The notes under the pieces were generated by a model, which saw only the letters and a list, made by a program, of their open reading frames with translations, was not told the origin of the DNA and made no database searches. Shown here piece by piece: positions 1 to 6,495 of a stretch of DNA of 26,988 bases. A program made the translations under genes and the position numbers. Source of the DNA: an uncultured Acidimicrobiaceae bacterium (lineage in GTDB: Bacteria > Actinomycetota > Acidimicrobiia > Acidimicrobiales > Bog-793); the NCBI GenBank assembly GCA_903907185.1, contig CAIVND010000006.1, forward strand, positions 1-26,988, given 5' to 3'. Numbering within the stretch: the stretch's first letter is position 1; the number at the start of each line of letters is the position of its first letter.

Positions 1-2
1 GC

Positions 3-977
3 TTACAGAACACGAAAAAAGCACGCTATTTGCTCGCAATATCCATTGCACCGATTGTTACGTTCGCGACGATCAGCATTTCAAGCGCAGCAAGCACCTC
101 GGTGCTACTTGGTACAGCTGGCTCGTATTCTGTCTTGGCCTCGTCGACCATCACCAACACCGGCACCAGCGTGATCAACGGGGATGTCGGACTAAGTCCG
201 GGCACAGCCGTCACTGGATTCCCACCCGGCATTGTCAATGGCACGAATCACATCACTGACGCAGCGGCAACTCAGGCTCAAGTCGATCTCACGACGGCGT
301 ACAACAACGCGGCAAGTGAGGGTCCGCCTTCACCTATTGTCGCTGACCTCGGCGGCCAGACCCTTACGCCGGGTGTTTATCACTCCGCCTCATCGATCGG
401 TCTGACCGGTACTCTGACGCTTGACGCAGGCGGTGACCCAAATGCCGTCTTCGTCTTTCAAGCTGCGACCAGCACGCTAACGACTGCCTCAGCCAGCAAT
501 GTGGTTCTCTCGAACGGCGCACAGGCATGCAACATCTTTTGGCAGATTGGAACTTCCGCAACGCTTGGATCAAACTCCAACCTCCAAGGGACGATCTTGG
601 CATCGGCGAGCATCACGCTAAACACGGGAGTCAATATCGAGGGACGAGTACTAGCCCAAAATGGCGCTGTGACTCTCGACTCAGATACAGTCACCGTCCC
701 CAGCTGCACTTCGACCACGACATCTGGGTCGAGCACTTCGACCACGACACCTGGGTCGAGCACTTCGACCACGACACCTGGGTCGAGCACTTCGACCAAG
801 TCGAATGCTCCTAGCGCGTCAAGTTCAACCACATTGACACAATCTGAACGAGCAGCAGCAAATGCTGCGGCAGCTCAAGCCGCTAAAGAGAAGAATTTAA
901 ACGCCGCTGCGACGCCCGCGGTTCTCCAGGCCCCAGTTAGTCCTATTGGGCCAGTCCCTGTGCGAGTCACGGGCTAG
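3..977 (+). CDS. Secreted DUF3494 (ice-binding-like) protein with Ser/Thr-rich stalk, 5' end outside window
   Basis: The reading frame is open to the window edge, so the true start probably lies upstream; the first in-frame start-like codon is TTG at 30. Residues just before it (KKARY) form a basic n-region, followed by a hydrophobic stretch and a small-residue cleavage area near SSAAS, which together make a signal peptide. The next ~200 residues match the DUF3494 beta-solenoid family. The cues are the opening GTAGSYSVLASSTITNTG, GDVGLSPG, LGGQTLTPGVYHSASS, FVFQ, and the ending in which each strand replaces the last (LQGTILASASITL, IEGRVLAQNGAVTL). A Ser/Thr/Gly/Pro-rich stalk encoded by 27-bp repeats follows, then an Ala-rich tail with charged residues. 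No LPXTG motif is visible, so anchoring is unknown. DUF3494 proteins bind ice in cold-adapted microbes, but many non-psychrophiles carry them, so adhesion or an envelope role is equally possible. The family call is strong; the function is open. Confidence 0.85.
   Translation, partial: LQNTKKARYLLAISIAPIVTFATISISSAASTSVLLGTAGSYSVLASSTITNTGTSVINGDVGLSPGTAVTGFPPGIVNGTNHITDAAATQAQVDLTTAYNNAASEGPPSPIVADLGGQTLTPGVYHSASSIGLTGTLTLDAGGDPNAVFVFQAATSTLTTASASNVVLSNGAQACNIFWQIGTSATLGSNSNLQGTILASASITLNTGVNIEGRVLAQNGAVTLDSDTVTVPSCTSTTTSGSSTSTTTPGSSTSTTTPGSSTSTKSNAPSASSSTTLTQSERAAANAAAAQAAKEKNLNAAATPAVLQAPVSPIGPVPVRVTG
711..791 (+). repeat. Three tandem 27-bp repeats in the DUF3494 gene stalk
   Basis: Three consecutive 27-bp units start at 711, 738 and 765 and differ by a single base (catctggg in the first, cacctggg in the others). 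The start of a fourth unit follows at 792. Each unit encodes nine residues rich in Ser and Thr with one Gly and Pro or Ser. Because 27 is divisible by three, copy-number change would alter stalk length without shifting frame. The repeat sits between the beta-solenoid domain and the Ala-rich C-terminal tail, as expected for a surface spacer. Confidence 0.93.
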
Positions 978-1137
978 GTCGGGTCAGCTGGCGATCGCAC
1001 CGTAGGTTTAGTGTCGCGTGTCAAAGAATCTTGGACCCAATAACCGTGACCTTCGAATTGGCTCCCTGCGTCACCTGCTGTCAATCTGTTTCTCTTCACT
1101 GTCCAACAGATCTTGACAAGCGACACGTTATCGAAAC

Positions 1138-2037
1138 TTACGACAGAGGATGTGGGGAGACAGCGTAGGCACTCATTGCTTCAGCAGACCAGTATGACCA
1201 GGGGATGAGGATAACCTCTCCCCATGAAATTGCGATCCATCCATCCCTTGTCCATCCCGCCAGTGTGATTGAGTGATCAACGACGGGCGCCGTTGCTGAA
1301 GGTATGGCTTCCCAGATGAGGCTGGACCAAGAGAGATTTTCGGGAACAACAAGGGAGGCGTATAGTCCCCCCGTCATCATGATTGCTGATTTGATCTCTC
1401 GTACAGACTGAACGTTGATCGATTTCCATCCTGCGATGCGAGAGTTCAAAATTCCTGTTGGTGCGGCCCAAGCACTTAGCAAGGATGAGTCGGTTACGCC
1501 CACTGAGCCTGAACTCTTCAACTTAAGCCACGTGGCGATCGCATTGTTAGTGGTCGTATGTGAATACCTGCGGTCAAAATGGATTGCTGCCAGTTGGTTG
1601 ATATTGGCGGCCGTCACAATGGCGCAATCGCCGACACCAGCGTTGTTCCCGAGAGCTGGGAAGAGGGCAATAGGACCGAGCCGCACTTTACCGACTTGTC
1701 GATCACCTGGTAGCTGGCGCACCGCTACCGTTGTCAGAGGGTTGTATACGCCAGGGAGTCGCCCCGCAACCGTTGTTTTCGGTTCAATTCCAAAGGAACC
1801 AAGCGCATAGATATTCTGCGCGGCCAACAGTGCAGTTGAAGTCGTCGACGAATTGTCTGCTGAGCTTTCGCTGGAAGAAGACGAGGTTTCGGGAGCTTCA
1901 TATTTTGTTGTTGATCCCAGAAGACCGCTGAAAGGCAGTGAACTCGAGGCGACGATACAAACGAGCAGAGTCCCGATTGCCAGCTTTTGCCCGCGGGACT
2001 CAAGATTGAACCACCGACCACCACCTTTGATCGCCAC
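1138..2037 (-). CDS. Membrane-anchored papain-like (C1/C39-like) cysteine peptidase homologue
   Basis: This encodes 299 aa from a GTG start (2035-2037). Residues ~18-40 form one hydrophobic segment after a basic N-terminus (signal anchor or signal peptide). A Ser-rich low-complexity linker (~51-68) follows, then an extracytoplasmic domain. Papain-fold hallmarks are GDCAIVTAAN with Cys138 as candidate nucleophile, DHSITLAGW with His255, and a WIAISWGE stretch (267-274) resembling the papain NSWG block. The position normally held by Asn is Ile270, so the third catalytic residue is not evident, and activity cannot be assumed. The most likely role is an exported protease or transpeptidase-like enzyme outside the membrane. 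The gene is convergent with the DUF3494 gene and divergent from the HTH-like gene at 2150, with two composite inverted repeats in its upstream region. I do not recognise a named family. Confidence 0.68.
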   Translation of the reverse strand: MAIKGGGRWFNLESRGQKLAIGTLLVCIVASSSLPFSGLLGSTTKYEAPETSSSSSESSADNSSTTSTALLAAQNIYALGSFGIEPKTTVAGRLPGVYNPLTTVAVRQLPGDRQVGKVRLGPIALFPALGNNAGVGDCAIVTAANINQLAAIHFDRRYSHTTTNNAIATWLKLKSSGSVGVTDSSLLSAWAAPTGILNSRIAGWKSINVQSVREIKSAIMMTGGLYASLVVPENLSWSSLIWEAIPSATAPVVDHSITLAGWTRDGWIAISWGEVILIPWSYWSAEAMSAYAVSPHPLS

Positions 2038-2048
2038 GGTTTCTCATC

Positions 2049-2077
2049 TCAATATACGTTGACTCAACTTGTATTGA
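2049..2077. promoter_or_regulatory. Composite inverted repeat A (candidate operator)
   Basis: This is a 29-bp element built from TCAAT, 4 bp, GTTGA, 1 bp, TCAAC, 4 bp, ATTGA. The inner 11-bp palindrome (2058-2068) and the outer pair (2049-2053 with 2073-2077) share one centre at 2063. It lies 12-40 bp upstream of the GTG start of the minus-strand peptidase and overlaps a possible TATATT -10 hexamer on that strand (2051-2056). The identical architecture recurs 57 bp away. Confidence 0.72.
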
Positions 2078-2105
2078 TACCTTAGCGTTGCGTGACTCCT
2101 TTATG

Positions 2106-2134
2106 TCAATGTTCGTTGATTCAACGGAGATTGA
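2106..2134. promoter_or_regulatory. Composite inverted repeat B (candidate operator)
   Basis: This has the same 29-bp plan as the element at 2049: TCAAT, 4 bp, GTTGA, 1 bp, TCAAC, 4 bp, ATTGA, centred at 2120. All four half-sites are identical to those in the first copy, while most of the 4-bp spacers differ, so selection on the half-sites is likely. The inner core extends to a 13-bp perfect palindrome (2114-2126). It overlaps the proposed -35 of the plus-strand HTH-like gene and a TTGACA hexamer on the minus strand (2104-2109). Confidence 0.75.
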
Positions 2135-2143
2135 GGATATATT
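2116..2143 (+). promoter_or_regulatory. Candidate promoter of the HTH-like gene (leaderless)
   Basis: TTGATT (2116-2121) and TATATT (2138-2143) are separated by 16 bp. Transcription 7 nt after the -10 would begin at the ATG itself (2150). AGGAG directly abuts the ATG with no spacing, so it cannot work as a normal ribosome-binding site, which favours a leaderless mRNA. The -35 lies inside inverted repeat B, so a protein bound there would be expected to block this promoter. Confidence 0.5.
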
Positions 2144-2149
2144 TAGGAG

Positions 2150-2413
2150 ATGCCAAGTCCCGTCAATACCCGACATTTGGACCCCGAAGTAGCTCTTCTT
2201 GTGCAAGAGCTAAAAGAATCTGGTGGACGTGTGGAGGAGGCTGACGAGGCCAGACAGATCGCCCGTATTGCCCGTCGCCAGGTTGCAGAGGCTGCATTTG
2301 CCTCTGGCATCTCATGGAGAACGATTGCTGAATTGGGTCGATACGGTAGTGCGCAAGCAGCCCAGCAAGATGTCACGAATAACACGTCACCAGGGCGACG
2401 GAGCGGAGACTAG
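2150..2413 (+). CDS. Small helix-turn-helix-like DNA-binding protein
   Basis: This encodes 87 aa from an ATG. The first ~25 residues predict one helix (DPEVALLVQELKESG). Residues ~32-70 read as a helix-turn-helix: RRQVAEAAFASG, a turn at GIS, WRTIAELG, then SAQAAQQDV as the likely recognition helix. This arrangement resembles small actinobacterial HTH proteins of the 'ISWRTIAELG' type, although the loop GRYGS is unusual. The short C-terminal tail is polar. The gene is divergent from the secreted peptidase, and the shared 112-bp gap carries the two composite inverted repeats. I infer that it is a repressor or activator of both genes, including itself. No effector-binding domain is present, so any signal input must come from a partner or from oligomer state. 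Function is inferred from context and weak motif similarity. Confidence 0.6.
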   Translation: MPSPVNTRHLDPEVALLVQELKESGGRVEEADEARQIARIARRQVAEAAFASGISWRTIAELGRYGSAQAAQQDVTNNTSPGRRSGD

Positions 2414-2860
2414 GAGTTTTGGAACCCTATTCCTGAGGCCAATTTATATGGTCGCAAAGGGACAAGAGGGACGTAGCAATTCCAATTGAGAGCGTTAACC
2501 GTTGGACGAGGTTGAGGTTCTAAATTTTGTCCACTTAACAACCAGATGGCTTGCCTGCTGGAGTGAGAAAGAAAACTGCTACAGGCCATAGGGTGATGAT
2601 GGAACCTTATTTTCGCCATCCGAGAACTTTTAGAATCAGTCTCGTTGTACCGAGACCTCTGCTGTAGGGCTCTAATTGATTCGCCCTGGCAATATCATCG
2701 AGGGGGCTGCGCGAGATGGCTGTCATGGGGTCAGTTGCCCTCTCGTGACGGTGCTGACTTTTGAGTGACCTCTTCAGCTTCACTGTTCCCCCCCGACTGG
2801 ATGTAGCCCAGGTCCCCCCAATGGAGACATCGGAGCCGATCGTCTCGGTGCCGCATCTAC
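2414..2860. other. 447-bp stretch without a recognisable gene
   Basis: No reading frame here has a convincing start, codon pattern or motif; frames on the minus strand run through the antisense of the tRNA and are not credible. The DNA is more AT-rich at its left end than the flanking core genes. It contains a perfect 6-bp-arm hairpin GTCTCG/CGAGAC with a 6-nt loop (2639-2656) and a second hairpin near the tRNA (2824-2846). It may be decayed sequence at the edge of an accessory region. Confidence 0.5.
2824..2846 (-). terminator. Hairpin just downstream of the tRNA gene (possible terminator)
   Basis: GAGAC plus ATCG pairs with CGAT plus GTCTC, with a single bulged C and a 4-nt loop, 14 bp beyond the 3' end of the minus-strand tRNA. 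There is no T-tract after it in the direction of transcription, so it may be a processing or weak termination signal rather than a classical rho-independent terminator. Confidence 0.3.
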
Positions 2861-2935
2861 TGGTGCCCCCGGTAGGACTCGAACCTACGCACATGGTTTA
2901 GGAAACCAATGCTCTATCCCCTGAGCTACGAGGGC
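2861..2935 (-). tRNA. tRNA-Arg (anticodon CCT)
   Basis: Read on the minus strand, the gene folds as a complete 75-nt tRNA including an encoded CCA. The acceptor stem is GCCCTCG/CGGGGGC (one T-G wobble), the D-stem is GCTC/GAGC, and the T-stem is GTAGG/CCTAC with a TTCGAGT loop. The anticodon loop TTCCTAA places CCT at 34-36, which reads the AGG arginine codon. The outermost anticodon-stem pair is a T-T mismatch. Its 3' end faces the accessory-looking region to the left, the usual orientation for an integration target. Confidence 0.95.
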
Positions 2936-3113
2936 ATGCTTTGACCCGCTTAATTACCCTCGGAAATGGGCACAGACCAGCTTCCCTACTGATCTTCCCA
3001 TAGATCTTGGACACTTTGGGAAAGCGAGGGACATCATCTTGAGCCGACGGAGGCTTCGTCGCTGCCAACCTCGAAGATCTTCCGTCACCTCAACTGCATG
3101 CCATACTGCCTCG

Positions 3114-4499
3114 GTGTCTGATTTCGAAACAGGGGCGATGGGCGAGTACATCTCGAGCTGTCTCGCGTTTGAAGTAGGTGACGCTCTCACCGAGCGCGTG
3201 CGGCTTCTTGTCCTTGACTCTCTCGGTTGCGCCATCCTTGCTGCACACCTTCCGCCTACCGAGCGGCTCCTCGCGAGTCTGCGCACCTGGGAGGGAGCAG
3301 GAACCGCTCAGGTCTGGATGCATCCAGACCGCCTCTCAGTTTCAAATGCTGCGCTGGTAAATGCCACAGCGGTTCATGGCTTCGAATTCGATGACATCAC
3401 TACGCCATTAGGACACTACGGCTGTGTCACGGTTCCGATTGCGCTCGCACTTGCCGACGGCGGAACCGAGGTCTCCGGGAGCGACCTTGTTGCGTCGATC
3501 ATCTGCGGCATTGAGATCGGCCTCCGGATGAACGAGTGCACCGGAGCGGGTCCTCACCTGAAGTCTGGCTTTCACGGGCCGAGCATCTTCGGCACCTTTG
3601 CCGCCGCCGCAACAGCGAGTGCGCTTCTGCGCCTATCCGCAGACCAGTGTGTCGACGCGCTTGCTCACGCAGCTCAGTTCACCAGTGGTCTGATGGGCGT
3701 CCAGCATGGGGGAATGGGCAAGCGCCTCCTTGCCGGGCATGCAGCCCGAAATGGGATCTTCGCCGCCCAGCTCGCGAGTAGCGGGTTTACCAATACCGCC
3801 CGAATCTTCGACTGTGGCTACGGAAGTTTTCCATCGGCGTTCAATGGTGGACGCGAGGAGTACGACCTTTCGCTACTTTCGGCTGGTCTCGGGGAGGTCT
3901 TTAAGTCCGAGCAGATTGGCTTCAAACTGTGGGCCTGTCGAATTCCTATCCATCCGACCATCGAGGCAGTGCGGGCTCTGCGCGCGCAGCACCATTTCGA
4001 CACCGATCAGATCGAGCGTGTTGAGGTTCTCCTTCCGATCGGATCTTTTCAGTCAGTTGGCCACCCCTTCACCGGCGACACTCCAGCATCGGCGCAGCTC
4101 AATCTGCAGTACTGCGTCGCGGTGATGCTCCTCGATGGTGACGTGTCTCGCGAGCAGTTCGAAGCACAACGGATCAGTGATCCGGTTCTTCTCGCGCTCG
4201 CTCGGCGAGTTCACCCGATTCATGATCCGAGCCTTGACGACCTCCCAGGTGCAGGCATCGCTGAGGAGGCTGACGTTCAGATTGAACTTCGAGACGGCAC
4301 TCGCTACCGCGAGCGGGGACGTCTACGTGGAGTAGCAGGGACCCCGATCGCCGGTGAGGTTATCATCGACAAATTCCGCCGACTCTGCACGGGTGTGGGT
4401 CTGTCGGTCGAGCGCCAGGACCTGCTTGTTGCGGCCTGTGGGACTCTCGGCGCTGACTCGAAAGCGACAACCCTCACGAGCCTGCTTGGCCCGCAATAA
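3114..4499 (+). CDS. MmgE/PrpD family protein (2-methylcitrate dehydratase-like)
   Basis: This encodes about 461 aa, a normal length for MmgE/PrpD proteins. Family marks are VRLLVLDSLGCAI near the N-terminus, NATAVHGFEFDD with a following GHYG, the helical region LVASIICGIEIGLRM, the GFHGPSIFGTFAAAAT block, and the small-domain segment SEQIGFKLWACRIPIHPTIEA. PrpD-type enzymes dehydrate 2-methylcitrate; relatives include aconitate decarboxylases and many of unknown substrate. No prpB or prpC lies nearby, so propionate catabolism is not supported. GTG 3114 was chosen because it gives a family-like N-terminus (SDFETGAMGEYI), and CATACT six nt before it could be a leaderless -10. The alternative is ATG 3138, which has AGGGG just before it. 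An upstream TTG at 3039 adds a basic, unrelated-looking leader. The LLM oxidoreductase gene starts 40 bp downstream, so they are probably co-transcribed. Confidence 0.88.
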   Translation: MSDFETGAMGEYISSCLAFEVGDALTERVRLLVLDSLGCAILAAHLPPTERLLASLRTWEGAGTAQVWMHPDRLSVSNAALVNATAVHGFEFDDITTPLGHYGCVTVPIALALADGGTEVSGSDLVASIICGIEIGLRMNECTGAGPHLKSGFHGPSIFGTFAAAATASALLRLSADQCVDALAHAAQFTSGLMGVQHGGMGKRLLAGHAARNGIFAAQLASSGFTNTARIFDCGYGSFPSAFNGGREEYDLSLLSAGLGEVFKSEQIGFKLWACRIPIHPTIEAVRALRAQHHFDTDQIERVEVLLPIGSFQSVGHPFTGDTPASAQLNLQYCVAVMLLDGDVSREQFEAQRISDPVLLALARRVHPIHDPSLDDLPGAGIAEEADVQIELRDGTRYRERGRLRGVAGTPIAGEVIIDKFRRLCTGVGLSVERQDLLVAACGTLGADSKATTLTSLLGPQ

Positions 4500-4539
4500 A
4501 AGCTTGGACCTTGGTGAACCAAACGATTTGGAGATTGCT

Positions 4540-5547
4540 ATGAGAATTGGATTACTCCCACCGCAGGTTGATCACACGGGACACCTCCTTGATGCAAAGG
4601 GACTCGGAGAGCGTGCTCGCATGATCGAGCAGGCGGGTCTCGACGGAATCTGGGTAAGTGATCGCCTTCCTCTTCCTGGTCACGCGCGCCTTGACGGCCC
4701 CGATACTTTCGCCTACCTCGCCGTCATCGCCCATGCGACCGAACACCTCGAGGTCGGTAGCGCGATCTGCATCGTGCCACTCCGCAACCCCTACGACCTT
4801 GCACAACGTTTTTACACCCTCCAGACTCTCGCTCCCGGAAGAGTCACGATTGGGGTCGGCACGGGTTCTCAGCGTCGCGAGTATCAGGCGATTGGCCTCG
4901 ATTGGGCCGATCGCTTCAAGCTTCTCGATCGGGGCATGGAGATCGTCGAGCAGGTCTTTGCTGGCGAGAAGGTCCCTGAACTCGAAGAACGTTTCAACGC
5001 GGCGGCACCGAACGCTGGTCACGATGCCTATGGGCATTGGCACGGCCAGACATTCGGAGCCGGCAGCATCGATCCGTGGGAGAGCGAGCCGGCCTGGCCC
5101 GTAAAGGTCGGCAAGCCAGACTTCCTCTTAGGCGCTTGGTTCAGCGATGCGCAACTCAAGCGTGCTGCTTCGAAGTACCAGGGCTGGATCTCCTCCGCAG
5201 GTGCGGGGGCGATGTTTGGTGGCTGGATCAAGATGAAGGACATCATCAAGCGCTATCGCGACCTTGGCGGCACGCGCGCGATTGCGACCTCCGTCGACAT
5301 CGACTTGCGGGCACCGACCGAGGAGTTGGCAGATGACGGCGCCTTCCATCTGCGTTGTCGACCCGCTGACGCCACGGCTCGCCTGAATTATCTTGAGGAG
5401 CTTGGCTACGACGATGTCATTTTGAATATTGTCGACCACACCTCGAAGGTGCTGCCCGGTCCCCGCCAGTATGACGTGACGACCGAGATGCTCGAGGAGA
5501 TTCGATCACTTCTACCGCGAGATAAGCCCGTCAATCGCGCGCACTGA
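4540..5547 (+). CDS. LLM-class flavin/F420-dependent oxidoreductase
   Basis: This encodes 335 aa from ATG 4540, with GGAG about 7 nt upstream. The protein has the luciferase-like TIM-barrel pattern: MRIGLLPPQVD at strand 1, ARMIEQAGLDGIWVSDRL, AIICIVPLRNP-like strand 3 (AICIVPLRNPYDLAQ), LAPGRVTIGVGTGSQRREYQAIGLDWADRF (the cofactor-phosphate loop), and a late DVILNIVDH strand. These are typical of actinobacterial LLM proteins that use F420 or FMN; which cofactor cannot be decided here. The 160-200 region carries a His/Gly/Trp-rich insertion (GHDAYGHWHGQTFG) that probably shapes the substrate pocket. It follows the MmgE/PrpD gene by 40 bp and converges on the PcaC-like gene, leaving only 16 bp between the two ends. 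Together they suggest a small oxidative catabolic unit with an unknown substrate. Confidence 0.88.
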   Translation: MRIGLLPPQVDHTGHLLDAKGLGERARMIEQAGLDGIWVSDRLPLPGHARLDGPDTFAYLAVIAHATEHLEVGSAICIVPLRNPYDLAQRFYTLQTLAPGRVTIGVGTGSQRREYQAIGLDWADRFKLLDRGMEIVEQVFAGEKVPELEERFNAAAPNAGHDAYGHWHGQTFGAGSIDPWESEPAWPVKVGKPDFLLGAWFSDAQLKRAASKYQGWISSAGAGAMFGGWIKMKDIIKRYRDLGGTRAIATSVDIDLRAPTEELADDGAFHLRCRPADATARLNYLEELGYDDVILNIVDHTSKVLPGPRQYDVTTEMLEEIRSLLPRDKPVNRAH

Positions 5548-5563
5548 ACAAGTTTTCAGCTGA

Positions 5564-5965
5564 TCAGGAGTTCAGCTCCTCGGCGTCAAGATCTATCCCA
5601 AGATCGGCCAATGTTTTCGCGGCGGTCCGGGTCGCCTCGAGCGCCGCGGGTGCGCCGCAGTAGACGCTCACATGGATGATGACCTCTCGGATCTCCTTAA
5701 CGCTCACCCCGTTGGTGATCGCACCGCGAATGTGTAGCGCGAGTTCAGGCTGACGGTCGAGCGCACTAAGTAGTGCGATATTGAGGAGGCTTCGCTCACG
5801 GCGCTCGAGACCGCTTCGGCCCCAAACCGCTCCCCAGGCGTACTCCGTGATGAGCTCCTGCAAAGGACGCGTGAAGGCGTTCGCGTTCTTGAGCGCCGCG
5901 TCAACGTACTCGTCGCCGAGAACCTCTTTGCGGATCGAAAGGCCGTGCTCGAACTCTGCGCTCAT
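5564..5965 (-). CDS. PcaC-like carboxymuconolactone decarboxylase family protein
   Basis: This encodes 133 aa, the usual length for PcaC. Family signatures are LGDEYVDAAL, PLQELITEYAWGAVWGRSGLERRERSLLNIALLSAL, ELALHIRGAITNGVS and EIREVIIHVSVYCGAPAALEA, containing the conserved His and Cys of the active-site region. PcaC decarboxylates 4-carboxymuconolactone to beta-ketoadipate enol-lactone in protocatechuate breakdown. The other pca genes are absent from this window, so a related decarboxylation or an AhpD-like redox role is possible, and I give no symbol. The ATG start has a strong GGGAGG site about 8 nt upstream. It converges on the LLM oxidoreductase gene. Confidence 0.87.
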   Translation of the reverse strand: MSAEFEHGLSIRKEVLGDEYVDAALKNANAFTRPLQELITEYAWGAVWGRSGLERRERSLLNIALLSALDRQPELALHIRGAITNGVSVKEIREVIIHVSVYCGAPAALEATRTAAKTLADLGIDLDAEELNS

Positions 5966-6150
5966 CGTTGAGCCTCCCTATGCGTTGACGGTCCTGGTAT
6001 GTCCCCACTCGCGACAATTGTGCCTTCAGCTAACGGTCACGTCGGGTTGCTTTGGAGACTATCGAATCGTCGTCGGGTACACATCTGTCACTCTTGCGAA
6101 GTTCGTCTCCTCTGAGCGGCCGTCGATCGACTCGCCAGATCTGAGGACCG

Positions 6151-6456
6151 TTAGATCCGATACGGTCTCGAGGTGACCGCATAGAGGTAGCCAGTACAGC
6201 GTGGGCATGGTCCATAGTCTTGGTTGGTTTTCCCATCCCGCTTCGGAAGCAGATCCAAGGGCTGTTGGCAGCGTTGGCAGCTGAACAGCGGGTCAGTTCC
6301 AAGTTGTGATGCAAAGACATCTGCAGTCCGTTCAACGAGGCTTCCGCAGTTCCGACAGGCACAGAGGTAGTGGCCAATTCCACTAAATCCAACTCCTATG
6401 ACGTAACTGTCATGGATGTCACAGCTGTTGCAATTCATCTCAATCTTCGATCCCAT
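6151..6456 (-). CDS. Small zinc-ribbon protein with four CxxC knuckles
   Basis: This encodes 101 aa. Four CxxC pairs are visible: C9-C12, C34-C37, C60-C63 and C84-C87, enough to build two zinc ribbons. The spacing (about 22, 23 and 21 residues between pairs) is regular, so the protein may be an internal duplication. No other domain or signal is present, and the C-terminus ends in a Pro/Arg-rich turn. An alternative start at the second Met (codon 7) would remove only six residues. It lies 39 bp downstream of the MBL-fold hydrolase gene in the same direction and is probably the last gene of the helicase-hydrolase operon. A cytoplasmic role in nucleic-acid binding or as a metal-bearing partner is guesswork. 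Confidence 0.68.
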   Translation of the reverse strand: MGSKIEMNCNSCDIHDSYVIGVGFSGIGHYLCACRNCGSLVERTADVFASQLGTDPLFSCQRCQQPLDLLPKRDGKTNQDYGPCPRCTGYLYAVTSRPYRI

Positions 6457-6495
6457 GCGACCACCGTAGAGAGACGATGTGTCATCGCGACCGGG

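Noticed and set aside
2607..2894. Minus-strand reading frame of 95 codons across the tRNA region
   Set aside because: It runs into the tRNA gene on the same strand and has no credible start, codon pattern or motif.
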